Positions 9,619-18,900 of a DNA stretch of 24,309 nt are shown here, piece after piece. The position numbers were made by a program, and so were the translations under genes. The stretch lies in NCBI GenBank assembly GCA_038040245.1, contig JBBPIU010000044.1, positions 1 to 24,309 of the forward strand, written 5' to 3'. Under the pieces are notes generated by a model, which saw nothing but the letters and a program-made list of their open reading frames with translations, was not told where the DNA came from and ran no database searches. Source of the stretch: RBG-16-66-20 sp038040245 (GTDB lineage Bacteria; Pseudomonadota; Gammaproteobacteria; Burkholderiales; SG8-39). Positions within the stretch are counted from its first letter, which is position 1, and the number at the start of each line of letters is the position of its first letter.

Positions 9619-10461
9619 TCAGTTCCGTGCCGTTTGAATCAGATCCCGCGTCTTACTCGCTTCGATCTCGACACACCGACCCGGTGGCAAATCTAGTGGC
9701 AGGGAAATCGGACCGAAACGCACGCGCATCAGCCGGCTGACGCGCGCGCCGACTGCCTCCACCATCCGGCGCACCTCCCGGTTGCGGCCTTCTGCGAGCA
9801 CCACCCGGTACCAGCGGTTGGTCCCCGTGTCCTTGCGCGTCATGATGGCATCGAGACGCTTGAACTTTGCCTGCCCGTCGTCGAGTTCGACCCCGGCCAG
9901 CAGGCGGCGGATGGCCTCAGCGCCCAACCCGCTCTGCACGCGCACCTCGTACTCGCGCTCGATTTCCTGGCGTGGGTGCATCAGCTGGTTGGCCAGTTCA
10001 CCCGAGTCGGTGAACAGCAGCAGGCCGGAGGAATTCAGGTCCAGCCTGCCGATCGCTACCCAGCGTCCGGGACTGAGCTTGGGAAGCTTGTCGAAGACGG
10101 TCGCACGGCCTGCCGGATCGCTGCGGGTCACCAGCTCGCCAATCGGCTTGTGATAGACGATGACACGGGGTTGGCTTGGATTCGCACTTATTTTTATTTC
10201 TTTGTTATCTAGAAAAATCAAATCCCCGGGACTTGCGCGATCACCCAGCTTTGCGATCTGACCGCGAACGGTTACCCGCCCTGCGGCGATCCAGGTCTCG
10301 ATCTCCCGCCGCGAGCCGAACCCGGCGGCAGCGAGCAGCTTCTGCAGCCGCGCGCCGGCGGGATTGACCGTACTACCCGTACTAACCGGCGCTGCTGGCG
10401 GCCGGCGCGGCGGGTTCGTTGGCGGCCTGCTGTGCAACCTGCGGGGAGGTCGCGGGCTCAA
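9619..10461 (-). CDS. rluB: 23S rRNA pseudouridine-2605 synthase (RsuA/RluB family)
   Basis: RluB modifies U2605 of 23S rRNA. The 280-residue protein has a Pro/Arg-rich N-terminal tail (1 to about 33), an S4 RNA-binding domain (about 37-90, GARLQKLLAAAGFGSRREIE) and the RsuA-type catalytic domain. The last carries GRLDLNSSGLLLFTDSG with the catalytic Asp, MHPRQEIEREYEVRV, and the motif EGRNREVRRMVEAVG. The start must lie inside scpB: no ATG, GTG or TTG occurs between the scpB stop and the S4 domain. The ATG at 10461 (80-base overlap) is used here and TTG at 10437 is the alternative. An AT-rich island at about 10185-10223 carries a 16-base word repeated at 15994. Confidence 0.94.
   Translation of the reverse strand: MSPRPPRRLHSRPPTNPPRRPPAAPVSTGSTVNPAGARLQKLLAAAGFGSRREIETWIAAGRVTVRGQIAKLGDRASPGDLIFLDNKEIKISANPSQPRVIVYHKPIGELVTRSDPAGRATVFDKLPKLSPGRWVAIGRLDLNSSGLLLFTDSGELANQLMHPRQEIEREYEVRVQSGLGAEAIRRLLAGVELDDGQAKFKRLDAIMTRKDTGTNRWYRVVLAEGRNREVRRMVEAVGARVSRLMRVRFGPISLPLDLPPGRCVEIEASKTRDLIQTARN
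10207..10222 (-). repeat. Exact 16-base word, copy 1 (in rluB)
   Basis: The minus strand reads TTTGATTTTTCTAGAT, encoding (D)-L-I-F-L-D. The same 16 bases, in the same codon frame, occur on the plus strand at 15994-16009 in an unrelated gene. The surrounding 40 bases (10181-10220) are only 22.5% GC by hand count. The word contains CTAG, a tetramer usually rare in proteobacterial genomes. Confidence 0.8.
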
Positions 10462-10990
10462 GTGCGAGCGTCCGGGCGATTTCCTCTAGCGGCGGCAACT
10501 CCTGCAGCGAGAGCAGGCCGAGGTCGTCGAGGAAGGACTTGGTGGTGGCGTAGAGGGCCGGCCGGCCCGGCGTGTCGCGGTGGCCGACGACGTCGATCCA
10601 GTTGCGGCTCTCCAGGGACTGGATGATCTGCGTCGACACCGCGACGCCGCGGATGTCCTCGACATCGCCGCGCGTCACCGGCTGCCGGTAGGCGATGATC
10701 GCCAGCGTCTCCATCACGGCGCGCGAGTAGCGCGGGCGCTTGTCCGGATTGAGGCGCTCGACGAACGGCTGGAACTCGGCCCGCGTCTGGAAGCGCCAGC
10801 CGCTCGCCGTATTGACCAGTTCCACCGCGCGGCCCGCCCAGTCCTCGCGCAGCTCGTCGAGCAACCGGCGCAGCGTATCGGGACCGATTTCGTCGTCGAA
10901 CAGCCGTTTCAGATCCGCGAGCGAGAGCGGCTCCTGCGAAGACAGCAGCGCCGCCTCGATAATGCGCTTGGCTTCAGTTGGATTCGACAT
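10382..10990 (-). CDS. scpB: Segregation and condensation protein B
   Basis: ScpB is the winged-helix subunit that, with ScpA and SMC, forms the bacterial condensin-like complex acting on the nucleoid. The 202 residues begin AKRIIEAALLSSQEPLSLADLKRLF. Typical motifs follow: SGWRFQTRAEFQPFVERL, RYSRAVMETLAIIAYRQPVTRGDVEDIRGV and GHRDTPGRPALYATTKSFLDDLGL. The protein ends in an Ala/Pro-rich tail. It overlaps the end of scpA by 17 bases and is overlapped by the rluB start. This is the standard scpA-scpB-rluB order. Confidence 0.97.
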   Translation of the reverse strand: MSNPTEAKRIIEAALLSSQEPLSLADLKRLFDDEIGPDTLRRLLDELREDWAGRAVELVNTASGWRFQTRAEFQPFVERLNPDKRPRYSRAVMETLAIIAYRQPVTRGDVEDIRGVAVSTQIIQSLESRNWIDVVGHRDTPGRPALYATTKSFLDDLGLLSLQELPPLEEIARTLALEPATSPQVAQQAANEPAAPAASSAG

Positions 10991-11762
10991 GGGCGATCCT
11001 GATGTAAATCGGCGCGAAACCTTCCGACTGGGTGAGGTCGATCAGGGTCTCGCGCGCGAGTTCGAGCAGCGCGAGGAACGTGACCACCAGAACCGCGACC
11101 CCGAGGGTAGGATCGAACAGCTCGGTGAATTCGAGCACCCGGCTCTGCTTCAGCCGGCGCAGGATTTGGCTCATGTGCTCGCGCACCGATAGTTCCTCGC
11201 GCGAAACGCGATGGTGCTTGGACAGGCGCGCGCGGAACAGCAGCGAGCGCCAGGCTTCGGCCAGGTCCCGCGGGTGCACCTCGGGCAGGCGCTCGAGCGC
11301 GGTGCGCTCGATCAGGACCGAGACCGCCAACACGTCGCGCCCGACCTGCGGCATGGCATCGAGCTGCTGCGCCGCCTTCTTCATCTGTTCGTATTCGAGC
11401 AGCCGGCGCACCAGTTCCGCGCGCGGATCCTGTTCCTCATTCACCACCGGCGGGCGCGGCAGCAGCATGCGCGACTTGATCTCGATCAGCATGGCCGCCA
11501 TCACCAGGTACTCGGCCGCGAGCTCGAGATTCGTGGAGCGCATCAATTCGACGTAATCCAGGTACTGGCGCGTCAGCGGCGCCATCGGAATCTCGAGCAC
11601 GTCCAGGTTCTGCCTGCGGATGAGATACAGCAGCAGGTCGAGCGGCCCCTGGAAGGCATCGAGCAGGATCTCCAGCGCGTCGGGCGGGATGTAGAGGTCG
11701 GCCGGAATCTCGGTCAACGGCTCGCCGTAAATCAGCGCAACATGTTCACTGGTTTGAATCAT
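10974..11762 (-). CDS. scpA: Segregation and condensation protein A
   Basis: ScpA is the kleisin that bridges SMC heads in chromosome condensation and segregation. I place the start at the ATG 11760-11762 (MIQTSEHVALIYGEPLTEIP), which overlaps the trpS stop as ATGA, giving 262 residues. The frame stays open to 12041 but that part is out-of-frame trpS. The kleisin N-terminal motif LDAFQGPLDLLLYLIRRQNLDVLEIPMAPL is clear. NLELAAEYLVMAAMLIEIKSRMLLP and the C-terminal winged-helix region ending GFAPIYIRIAHVESN follow. Confidence 0.96.
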   Translation of the reverse strand: MIQTSEHVALIYGEPLTEIPADLYIPPDALEILLDAFQGPLDLLLYLIRRQNLDVLEIPMAPLTRQYLDYVELMRSTNLELAAEYLVMAAMLIEIKSRMLLPRPPVVNEEQDPRAELVRRLLEYEQMKKAAQQLDAMPQVGRDVLAVSVLIERTALERLPEVHPRDLAEAWRSLLFRARLSKHHRVSREELSVREHMSQILRRLKQSRVLEFTELFDPTLGVAVLVVTFLALLELARETLIDLTQSEGFAPIYIRIAHVESN

Positions 11763-12961
11763 GAATACGACAACCCCATCGCTTCGCGAACATCCCGCAT
11801 GGTCTCGGTGGCGAGCGTGCGCGCCTTGCCGCAACCGTCGGCGAGGATGTTCTTCACCAGCGTCGGATCGTCCAGGTAGGCCTGCGCTCGCTCGCGTATC
11901 GGCGCGAGCTCGGCGAGCACGCTGTCGATCACCGGCTGCTTGCACTCCAGGCAGCCGATGCCCGCGGTGGTGCAGCCTTTGCGCACCCATTGCTTCTTTT
12001 CCTCGTCCGAATAGACGAGGTGCATCGACCAGACCGGACATTTCTCCGGCGTGCCCGGATCGCTGCGCTTCACGCGCGCCGGGTCGGTCGGCATGGTGCG
12101 GATTTTCTTCGCCACGGACTCCGGGTCCTCACGCAGCGCGATCGCGTTGCCGTAGGACTTGGACATTTTCTGTCCGTCCAGCCCGGTGAGCTTGGGGGCT
12201 TCCGTCAGCAGCGCCTCGGCTTCCACCAGGATCTTCTTGCCGCTGCCTTCGAGCCAGCCGTAGAGGCGCTCGCGGTCGCCGCGCGGAATGTTCTGCTGTT
12301 CGTCCAGCAGCGCCTGGGCGCGCTTGAGCGCCTCCCCGTCCCCGCTTTCGAGGAATTTGGTGCGCAATTCGTTGAACAGCCGCGCCTTCTTGCTGCCCAT
12401 CTTCTTGACCGCCGCCTTCGCCTTGTCTTGGTAACCCGGTTCGCGGCCATACAGGTGGTTGAAGCGGCGCGCCAGTTCGCGCGTGAATTCGATGTGCGGC
12501 ACCTGGTCTTCGCCCACGGGAACGAATCGCGCCCGGTAGATCAGGATGTCCGCCGCCTGCAACAGCGGGTAGCCGAGGAAGCCGTAGGTCGAGAGGTCCT
12601 TGTCGGCGAGCTTTTCCTGCTGCTCCTTGTAGGTCGGCACGCGCTCCAGCCAGCCGAGCGGCGTCATCATCGACAGCAGCAAATGTAGCTCCGCATGCTC
12701 GGGCACGAGCGACTGCACGAAAAGGGTCGCCTGGTTAGGGTCCACTCCCGAGGCCAGCCAATCGATCACCATGTCGGCGCCAATGTCCTGCAGAATCCCC
12801 GGCTTCTCGTAGTCAGTCGTCAGGGCGTGCCAGTCGGCGACGAAGAACAGGCAGGGATGCTCGGACTGCAGCTTGACCCAGTTCTTGAGCACGCCATGGT
12901 AGTGCCCCAGGTGGAGTGCACCCGTGGGACGCATGCCGGAAAGGACACGGGTTTCAAACAT
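11759..12961 (-). CDS. trpS: Tryptophanyl-tRNA synthetase
   Basis: TrpRS is a class I synthetase that charges tRNA-Trp. The 400 residues contain the HIGH-type motif HLGH (17-20), the adenylate and tryptophan pocket region (FVADWHALTTDYEKP, GYPLLQAADILIYRA, VGEDQVPHIEFTRELARRFN) and KMSKS (265-269). Compared with the ~330-residue enzyme it carries an insertion before KMSKS (about residues 180-250, Lys-rich, including KKMGSKKARLFNELR), as in other long betaproteobacterial enzymes. It starts 3 bases after the M50 peptidase stop and overlaps scpA, so it sits inside the operon. Confidence 0.97.
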   Translation of the reverse strand: MFETRVLSGMRPTGALHLGHYHGVLKNWVKLQSEHPCLFFVADWHALTTDYEKPGILQDIGADMVIDWLASGVDPNQATLFVQSLVPEHAELHLLLSMMTPLGWLERVPTYKEQQEKLADKDLSTYGFLGYPLLQAADILIYRARFVPVGEDQVPHIEFTRELARRFNHLYGREPGYQDKAKAAVKKMGSKKARLFNELRTKFLESGDGEALKRAQALLDEQQNIPRGDRERLYGWLEGSGKKILVEAEALLTEAPKLTGLDGQKMSKSYGNAIALREDPESVAKKIRTMPTDPARVKRSDPGTPEKCPVWSMHLVYSDEEKKQWVRKGCTTAGIGCLECKQPVIDSVLAELAPIRERAQAYLDDPTLVKNILADGCGKARTLATETMRDVREAMGLSYS

Positions 12962-12964
12962 GGC

Positions 12965-13630
12965 TCAGAACCGGAACACTGCGCCGATCACGCTGAACGA
13001 AGTCTTCACCATCGGCCCAAGGATGACGCCCAGGTAGCCCGAGAACATGAGCAACAGAAGGATCGGAAAGCCCCAGGGTTCGAGTTTCGCGTACTGCCCC
13101 GAGATCCTTGCCGGCAGCAGGCTGGCCACGATCCGGCCGCCGTCCAAAGGCAGGATCGGCAGCAGGTTCAGCAGCATCAGCACCACGTTGACTTCGATGC
13201 CCGCGACGCTCATCAGTTTGAAGGGCGTCGCGTAGTCGCCCGGCGGAAACGCCGCGCCGAGCTTGTAAAGCGCCGCCCAGGCGATCGCCATCACGAGATT
13301 CGAGGCCGGGCCCGCCGCCGCCACCCACATCATGTGCTGCCTCGGGCGCCTGAGCGCCGAGTAATTCACCGGCACCGGTTTGGCCCAGCCGAAGAGGAAT
13401 CCGCCCGCACCCGCGAGCTTGCTCGCGACGAGGATGGCGATGGGCACGATGATGGTGCCCACCAGGTCGATGTGCCGCGCAGGGTTGAGACTGATGCGCC
13501 CCTGCGCGTAAGCGGTCATGTCGCCGAAGTAGCGCGCGACGTACCCATGCGCCGCCTCGTGCAGCGTGATCGCGAAAAGGACCGGGAGCGCATAGATGGC
13601 GACGGTTTGAACTAAGTTGCTGACATCCAT
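12965..13630 (-). CDS. Site-2-protease-type M50 family metallopeptidase
   Basis: A predicted intramembrane zinc metalloprotease of 221 residues. The zinc-site motif HEAAH lies at 24-28 inside the first hydrophobic segment (LPVLFAITLHEAAHGYVARYFGD). The third ligand motif NLLPILPLDGGR lies at 155-166, with Asp163. WAKPVPVNY and AAAGPASNLVMAI are typical of the YwhC/Rv0359-like short S2P group. Four to five further membrane segments are visible. No PDZ domain is present and the substrate is unknown. It directly precedes trpS, a common linkage in betaproteobacteria. The start ATG (13628-13630) has no clear ribosome-binding site. Confidence 0.92.
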   Translation of the reverse strand: MDVSNLVQTVAIYALPVLFAITLHEAAHGYVARYFGDMTAYAQGRISLNPARHIDLVGTIIVPIAILVASKLAGAGGFLFGWAKPVPVNYSALRRPRQHMMWVAAAGPASNLVMAIAWAALYKLGAAFPPGDYATPFKLMSVAGIEVNVVLMLLNLLPILPLDGGRIVASLLPARISGQYAKLEPWGFPILLLLMFSGYLGVILGPMVKTSFSVIGAVFRF

Positions 13631-13646
13631 CGGGGCGAAAATTTTA

Positions 13647-14513
13647 TCAGACCAGGAATTCCTCGATCAGGCGGGCCACCTGTTCGGGCTGGTCGTGGTG
13701 CAGCATGTGGCCCGCATCCTTCACGGTGTGGTAGCGCAGGTCCTTGAACGCCGCGCGCCGTTCGGCGAGTTCGGCCGCGGTGAGCTTCATGCGCGCCATC
13801 GTCTCCGAATGCTCCGCATCGACCCACAGCACGGGCGCGGTCGCCTGCTCCCAGCAGGCGCGCGCTTCGTCGAGCCGGTACAGCGTGGCGTTGATGAGTT
13901 TGTGCGCGGGATCGCTGCGCAGGACGACGCCGCCGCCTGCGGCGTCCTTCCCCCAATGGCCGGCAAGGAACTCCGCCCGCTCGCGCTGGAGGCGCGGGTT
14001 GTTCTTCTGCAGCCGGTTGGCGAGCTCGGCGTAGTCGGCATAGGGCTTCCAGCGCGGTATCTCCTTCAGCTCGTTCATCCAGCGCGCATAGCGTTTCGGC
14101 GCCTGCTCGGCCCGCGTCACGGGCATGCCGAAGCCCTCCAGATTGACGAAACGCGCGATGCGCTCGGGACGTATGCCCGCATACAAGCCGCCGACGTTGC
14201 CGCCCAGGCTGTGGCCGACCAGATTGACCGGCGCCTCGGGCTGGATCCGCTCGAGCAGCGCATCCAGATCGCCGATGTAGTCCGGGAACCAGTAGTTGTC
14301 GGAACCGGACCAGGCGGTGAGCCCGTAGCCGCGCCAGTCGGGCGCGTAGACATCCCAGTCCGCCGCAAGCGCGTCGACCAGGAACTGGAACGAGGCCGAA
14401 ACATCCATCCAGCCATGCAGGAGCACCATCCTGCGCTTCGCACTCCCGCGCCAATGGCGCACGTGGTAGCGCAGGCCTCTGATGTCGAAGAAAAGCGATT
14501 CGCTGTGGCGCAT
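13647..14513 (-). CDS. Alpha/beta-fold hydrolase
   Basis: A 288-residue serine hydrolase of unknown substrate. I choose the internal ATG at 14511-14513 (MRHSESLFFDIRGLRYHVRHW). The frame stays open to 14564, but the extra 17 residues overlap the divergent gene and do not look like the family. The oxyanion-hole motif is LLHGWMD (31-37), DWRGYG is at 59-64, and the nucleophile elbow GHSLGG (100-105) gives Ser102. The likely acid is Asp232 in LWVDAEHSE and the base is His269 in DAGHMLHHDQPE. A cap-like segment lies between about 130 and 220. No signal peptide is present. It ends 16 bases before the M50 gene on the same strand and may lead that operon. Confidence 0.9.
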   Translation of the reverse strand: MRHSESLFFDIRGLRYHVRHWRGSAKRRMVLLHGWMDVSASFQFLVDALAADWDVYAPDWRGYGLTAWSGSDNYWFPDYIGDLDALLERIQPEAPVNLVGHSLGGNVGGLYAGIRPERIARFVNLEGFGMPVTRAEQAPKRYARWMNELKEIPRWKPYADYAELANRLQKNNPRLQRERAEFLAGHWGKDAAGGGVVLRSDPAHKLINATLYRLDEARACWEQATAPVLWVDAEHSETMARMKLTAAELAERRAAFKDLRYHTVKDAGHMLHHDQPEQVARLIEEFLV

Positions 14514-14533
14514 GGGATTCCCGTGAAGGGCGC

Positions 14534-14540
14534 TATCATA
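14534..14540. promoter_or_regulatory. Candidate overlapping divergent -10 elements (hydrolase / gamma-CA)
   Basis: The 35-base gap between the two divergent genes holds CTATCATAAC. The plus strand reads TATCAT (14534-14539) and the minus strand TATGAT (14535-14540), each 5 of 6 to the -10 consensus. Neither side has a good -35. The predicted plus-strand start lies within a few bases of the gamma-CA ATG, which has no Shine-Dalgarno sequence. Confidence 0.35.
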
Positions 14541-14548
14541 ACGATTCG

Positions 14549-15094
14549 ATGCCCATCTTTTCACTTGGCGATCGCCGCGTCGAAATGCGCGGCGTGCACC
14601 ACTACATCGCTTACGACGCCACGCTCGCCGGATCCATCATCCTGGAGAACGAGGTCAACATCTGGTTCGGCGTGGTGATCCGCGCCGACAACGACCAGGT
14701 GCATATCGGCGAGGCGACCAACATCCAGGACGGATCGGTGCTGCACGTGGACCCCGGCTTCCCGATGACGCTGGGTCGCCGGGTGACCGTGGGCCACAAG
14801 GCGATGCTGCACGGCTGCACGGTCGGCGACGGCACGCTGATCGGCATCAACAGCGTGATCCTGAACGGCGCGCGCATCGGCGCCGGCTCGCTGGTCGGCG
14901 CCAACAGCCTGGTGCCCGAAGGCAAGGAAATCCCGCCCGGCGTGCTGGTGGTCGGCACGCCGGCGAAGGTGGTGCGCGAACTCAAACCCGAGGAGATCGC
15001 GGGCTTGCTGAAGATTTCCGCGGGCTACGTGGAACGCTCGAAGCGCTTCAAGGCGGAACTGCGGGAGCAGCCGCTGCCGCCCTCCGCGCGCTGA
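14549..15094 (+). CDS. Gamma-carbonic-anhydrase family protein (left-handed beta-helix hexapeptide repeats)
   Basis: A 181-residue YrdA/PaaY-like protein predicted to fold as a trimeric left-handed beta helix with an interfacial metal site. Hexapeptide repeats run from about residue 28 to 140 (IILENEVNIWFGVVIRAD, VTVGHKAMLHGCTVGDGTLIG). The three histidines expected to bind zinc are all present: His66 (VLHVD), His83 and His88 (GHKAMLHGC). A C-terminal helix follows (KPEEIAGLLKISAGYVERSKRFK). Whether it is an active carbonic anhydrase or a thioesterase-like relative cannot be told from sequence. It converges with the dehydrogenase downstream, with a one-base gap and no room for a terminator. 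Confidence 0.92.
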   Translation: MPIFSLGDRRVEMRGVHHYIAYDATLAGSIILENEVNIWFGVVIRADNDQVHIGEATNIQDGSVLHVDPGFPMTLGRRVTVGHKAMLHGCTVGDGTLIGINSVILNGARIGAGSLVGANSLVPEGKEIPPGVLVVGTPAKVVRELKPEEIAGLLKISAGYVERSKRFKAELREQPLPPSAR

Positions 15095-15095
15095 C

Positions 15096-15857
<762 letters not shown>

Positions 15858-15875
15858 GTGGGATTCCTCTCGAAA

Positions 15876-15883
15876 AGTATAAT
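15876..15883. promoter_or_regulatory. Overlapping divergent -10 elements between SDR and oxidoreductase genes
   Basis: AGTATAAT provides a perfect plus-strand -10 (TATAAT, 15878-15883) and a minus-strand -10 (TATACT, 15876-15881, 5 of 6). The -35 regions are poor on both sides. The plus-strand start would fall at about 15890-15891, exactly where an ATG lies. The minus-strand start would fall just upstream of the SDR ribosome-binding site. A shared bidirectional promoter is the simplest reading. Confidence 0.5.
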
Positions 15884-15890
15884 TTTACCC

Positions 15891-15923
15891 ATGCGCCGCA
15901 CTGCAATATCGTACCGGCAATGA
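15891..15923 (+). CDS. Possible 10-codon leaderless upstream ORF
   Basis: ATG at 15891 opens a 10-codon ORF (MRRTAISYRQ) whose TGA overlaps the ATG of the large oxidoreductase as ATGA. The perfect -10 at 15878-15883 would start transcription at or one base before this ATG, so it could be translated without a leader and feed ribosomes to the oxidoreductase start, which lacks a Shine-Dalgarno sequence. It is too short to judge by coding statistics and may be chance. Confidence 0.3.
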   Translation: MRRTAISYRQ

Positions 15924-18900
15924 ATCTGCGCTTCGACCTCGCCTTCGGCGATCTCCACGAACGTGCCGGCTTGTTGCGCGTTGATTCTGCTTTTTTGATT
16001 TTTCTAGATGAAATAAACCCACGTTTGCGCGAGCGCCTGGTAGTCGCAAGAGCGAATCCTACGGCAGGAAAAGTGGAATCCGATCTGCTGATCGCGCTCG
16101 CGCCCCACCTGGAGGATTTCCTCGCCCGCCTGTTCGGCATCGAGACGGAGGTCCGGGCGCTGGCTGCACGCCACCACGAGCTGGCACCGCTCTACTCGGT
16201 GAAGCGGCTGTTCGTTCAACGACGGGCCCTGCACAAGGTGAAGCCCGAGAACGCGACACCGGACGGATTTGAGTTTTCCACTGAATTGGAATTCGCAAAC
16301 CAGGTCACGGAATGGCTGAAAGACGAGACTGCGAACGCCGCTGCGCTTGATCGCGCCGCGCGCTACGCCGCCTGGGCGACGACCACGCCGGAAGGCAAGG
16401 CGAAGCACCGCGCGGGCGTGCTGTTCAAGACGCCGACCAAGCTCGATTTCATGCGCCTGGTTCCGGTGCGCACGGATACCTCGCCAGGCTACCCGAAGCA
16501 CAGTCTGGAGCACTTGCGCCGGCGCGAAGGCTTCGCCCTCACGGACGCCGGAACAGACCTCACCGGAGCGCTCGACCAGGCGAACTACTGCATCTGGTGC
16601 CATGAACAGGCGAAAGATTCCTGCTCGAAGGGACTGAAGGAAAAGGCCCCCGCCGTCGGATTCAAGAAGACCCAATTCGGCGTCCCGCTGGCAGGCTGCC
16701 CGCTGGAGGAAAAGATTTCCGAGTTCCATCTGGTCAAGGCGCGCGGCGAACCGCTCGGGGCCCTCGCCATCATCTGCGTGGACAACCCGATGGTCGCGGC
16801 CACCGGCCACCGCATCTGCAACGATTGCATGAAGTCCTGCATCTACCAGAAGCAGGCGCCGGTCGACATTCCGCAGGCCGAGACACGCACGCTCAAGGAC
16901 GTGCTGGAGCTGCCCTGGGGCTTCGAGATTTACTCGCTCCTCACGCGCTGGAATCCGCTCAACCTGCGCCGCCCGCTGCCGCTGGCCGAAAGCGGGCGCA
17001 AGGTCCTGGTGGTCGGCCTCGGGCCCGCGGGCTTTACGCTCGCGCACCACCTGATGAACGACGGCCACGCGGTGGTCGGCATAGATGGCCTGAAGCTGGA
17101 GCCGCTGCAGGTTCCGCTCCAACCCATCAAGGACGTCAACACCCTCTATGAGGCGCTCGACTCGCGCGTCATGGCCGGATTCGGCGGCGTTGCGGAGTAC
17201 GGCATCACGGTGCGCTGGGACAAGAATTTCCTCAAGGTCATCCGGTTGCTGCTCGAGCGCCGCAGCGAGTTCGCGATGTTCGGCGGCGTGCGCTTCGGCG
17301 GTACGCTGACCCTGGAAGACGCGATGACGATGGGCTTCGACCATGTCGCCCTGTGCGTCGGCGCGGGCAAGCCCACGGTGCTGGACATTCCGAACGGCCT
17401 CGCGCGCGGCGTGCGCGCGGCGTCCGACTTCCTGATGGCGCTGCAGCTCACGGGCGCCGCCAAGGAGGATTCGATTGCCAACATGCAGCTGCGCCTGCCG
17501 GTGGTAGTGATCGGCGGCGGGCTGACGGCCATCGACACCGCCACGGAGTCCCTCGCCTATTACGTGGTGCAGGTCCGGAAGTTCCTGGACCACTATGAAA
17601 CGCTGGCAAAGGAAACCGGCGAGGACGCGGTGCGCGCCAGCTGGGACGACCAGGAACGCGAGATTGCCGAGGAATTTCTCGCGCACGCACGTACCTTGAG
17701 AGAAACACCGCAGGAAAAACACATCGAATTGCTGCGCCACTGGGGCGGCGTGACGATAGCCTACCGCCGGCGCCTGGTGGACAGCCCCTCCTACACCCTG
17801 AGCCACGAAGAGGTGGAAAAGGCGCTCGAGGAAGGCGTCTGGTTCGCGGAGGGACTCACCCCCGTGGGCGTGGAGGTGGACAATTTCGGCGCGGTGCGCG
17901 GCATCCGCCTGAAGGGCAAGGAAACCGAACACTGGCTGCCGGCGCATACCGTGTTCGTCGCTGCCGGCACGCAACCCAATACCGTGCTGGCGCGCGAGGA
18001 CGCGCAGCACTTCAGCCTCGAGGGCAAATACTTTGCCGCCTGCGACGAGGACGGCAATCCGGTCAAGCCGCAGTACGCCACCTCCAAGCCGGCGTCCGCC
18101 GACGTACTGCTGTCGAAGCAGCCGGGCGGGCGTTTCGTCAGCTATTTCGGCGACGTTCACCCGTCCTTCTTCGGCAACGTCGTGAAAGCGATGGGAAGCG
18201 CAAAGCAAGGGTATCCAATTGTTTCGCGGGTTTTGGCAAAGAATCTGCCGAAAAATGACGAAAAGAAAGAAGTCTTCTTCAAAAAACTCTCGAGCCAGTT
18301 GCTCGCAACCGTGCACAAGGTCGAGCGGCTCACGCCGACCATCGTCGAGGTGGTGATCCACGCCCCGCTCGCGGCGAAGAAGTTCCAGCCGGGTCAGTTC
18401 TATCGCCTGCAGAATTTCGAGACGCTTGCGCCTGTGGTCTCCGGCACGCGCATGCAGATGGAAGGCCTCGCCATGACCGGCGCCTGGGTGGACCGCGAGC
18501 AGGGCCTGGTTTCCATCATCGCGCTGGAAATGGGCGGCTCGAGCGACCTGTGCGCGATGCTGCAGCCCGGCGAACCGGTGATCCTGATGGGGCCCACCGG
18601 CACGCCGACCGAAATCGCCGGCGGCGAAACGGTGGTGCTCTGCGGCGGCGGGTTGGGCAACGCGGTGCTGTTCTCGATCGGCGCCGCGTTCCGCGCCGCC
18701 GGCTCGAAGGTGCTCTACTTCGCCGGCTACAAAAAAGTCATCGACCGGTACAAGGTTGCCGATATCGAAAACGCGGCCGACGCGGTGATCTGGTGCTGCG
18801 ACGAGGAGCCGGGATTCAAGCCGGGACGGCGCCAAGACCGCAGTTTCGTCGGCAACATTGTCCAGGCGATGGATGCCTACGCCGAAGGCCGGCTGGGGGC

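Noticed and set aside
11763..12041. Longer scpA start at 12041
   Set aside because: The extra region is out-of-frame trpS, and the ATG at 11762 overlaps the trpS stop and fits the family.
13654..13663. AGGAATTCCT palindrome near the hydrolase/M50 junction
   Set aside because: It lies in the last codons of the hydrolase (EEFLV) and has no second copy or promoter nearby; chance is likely.
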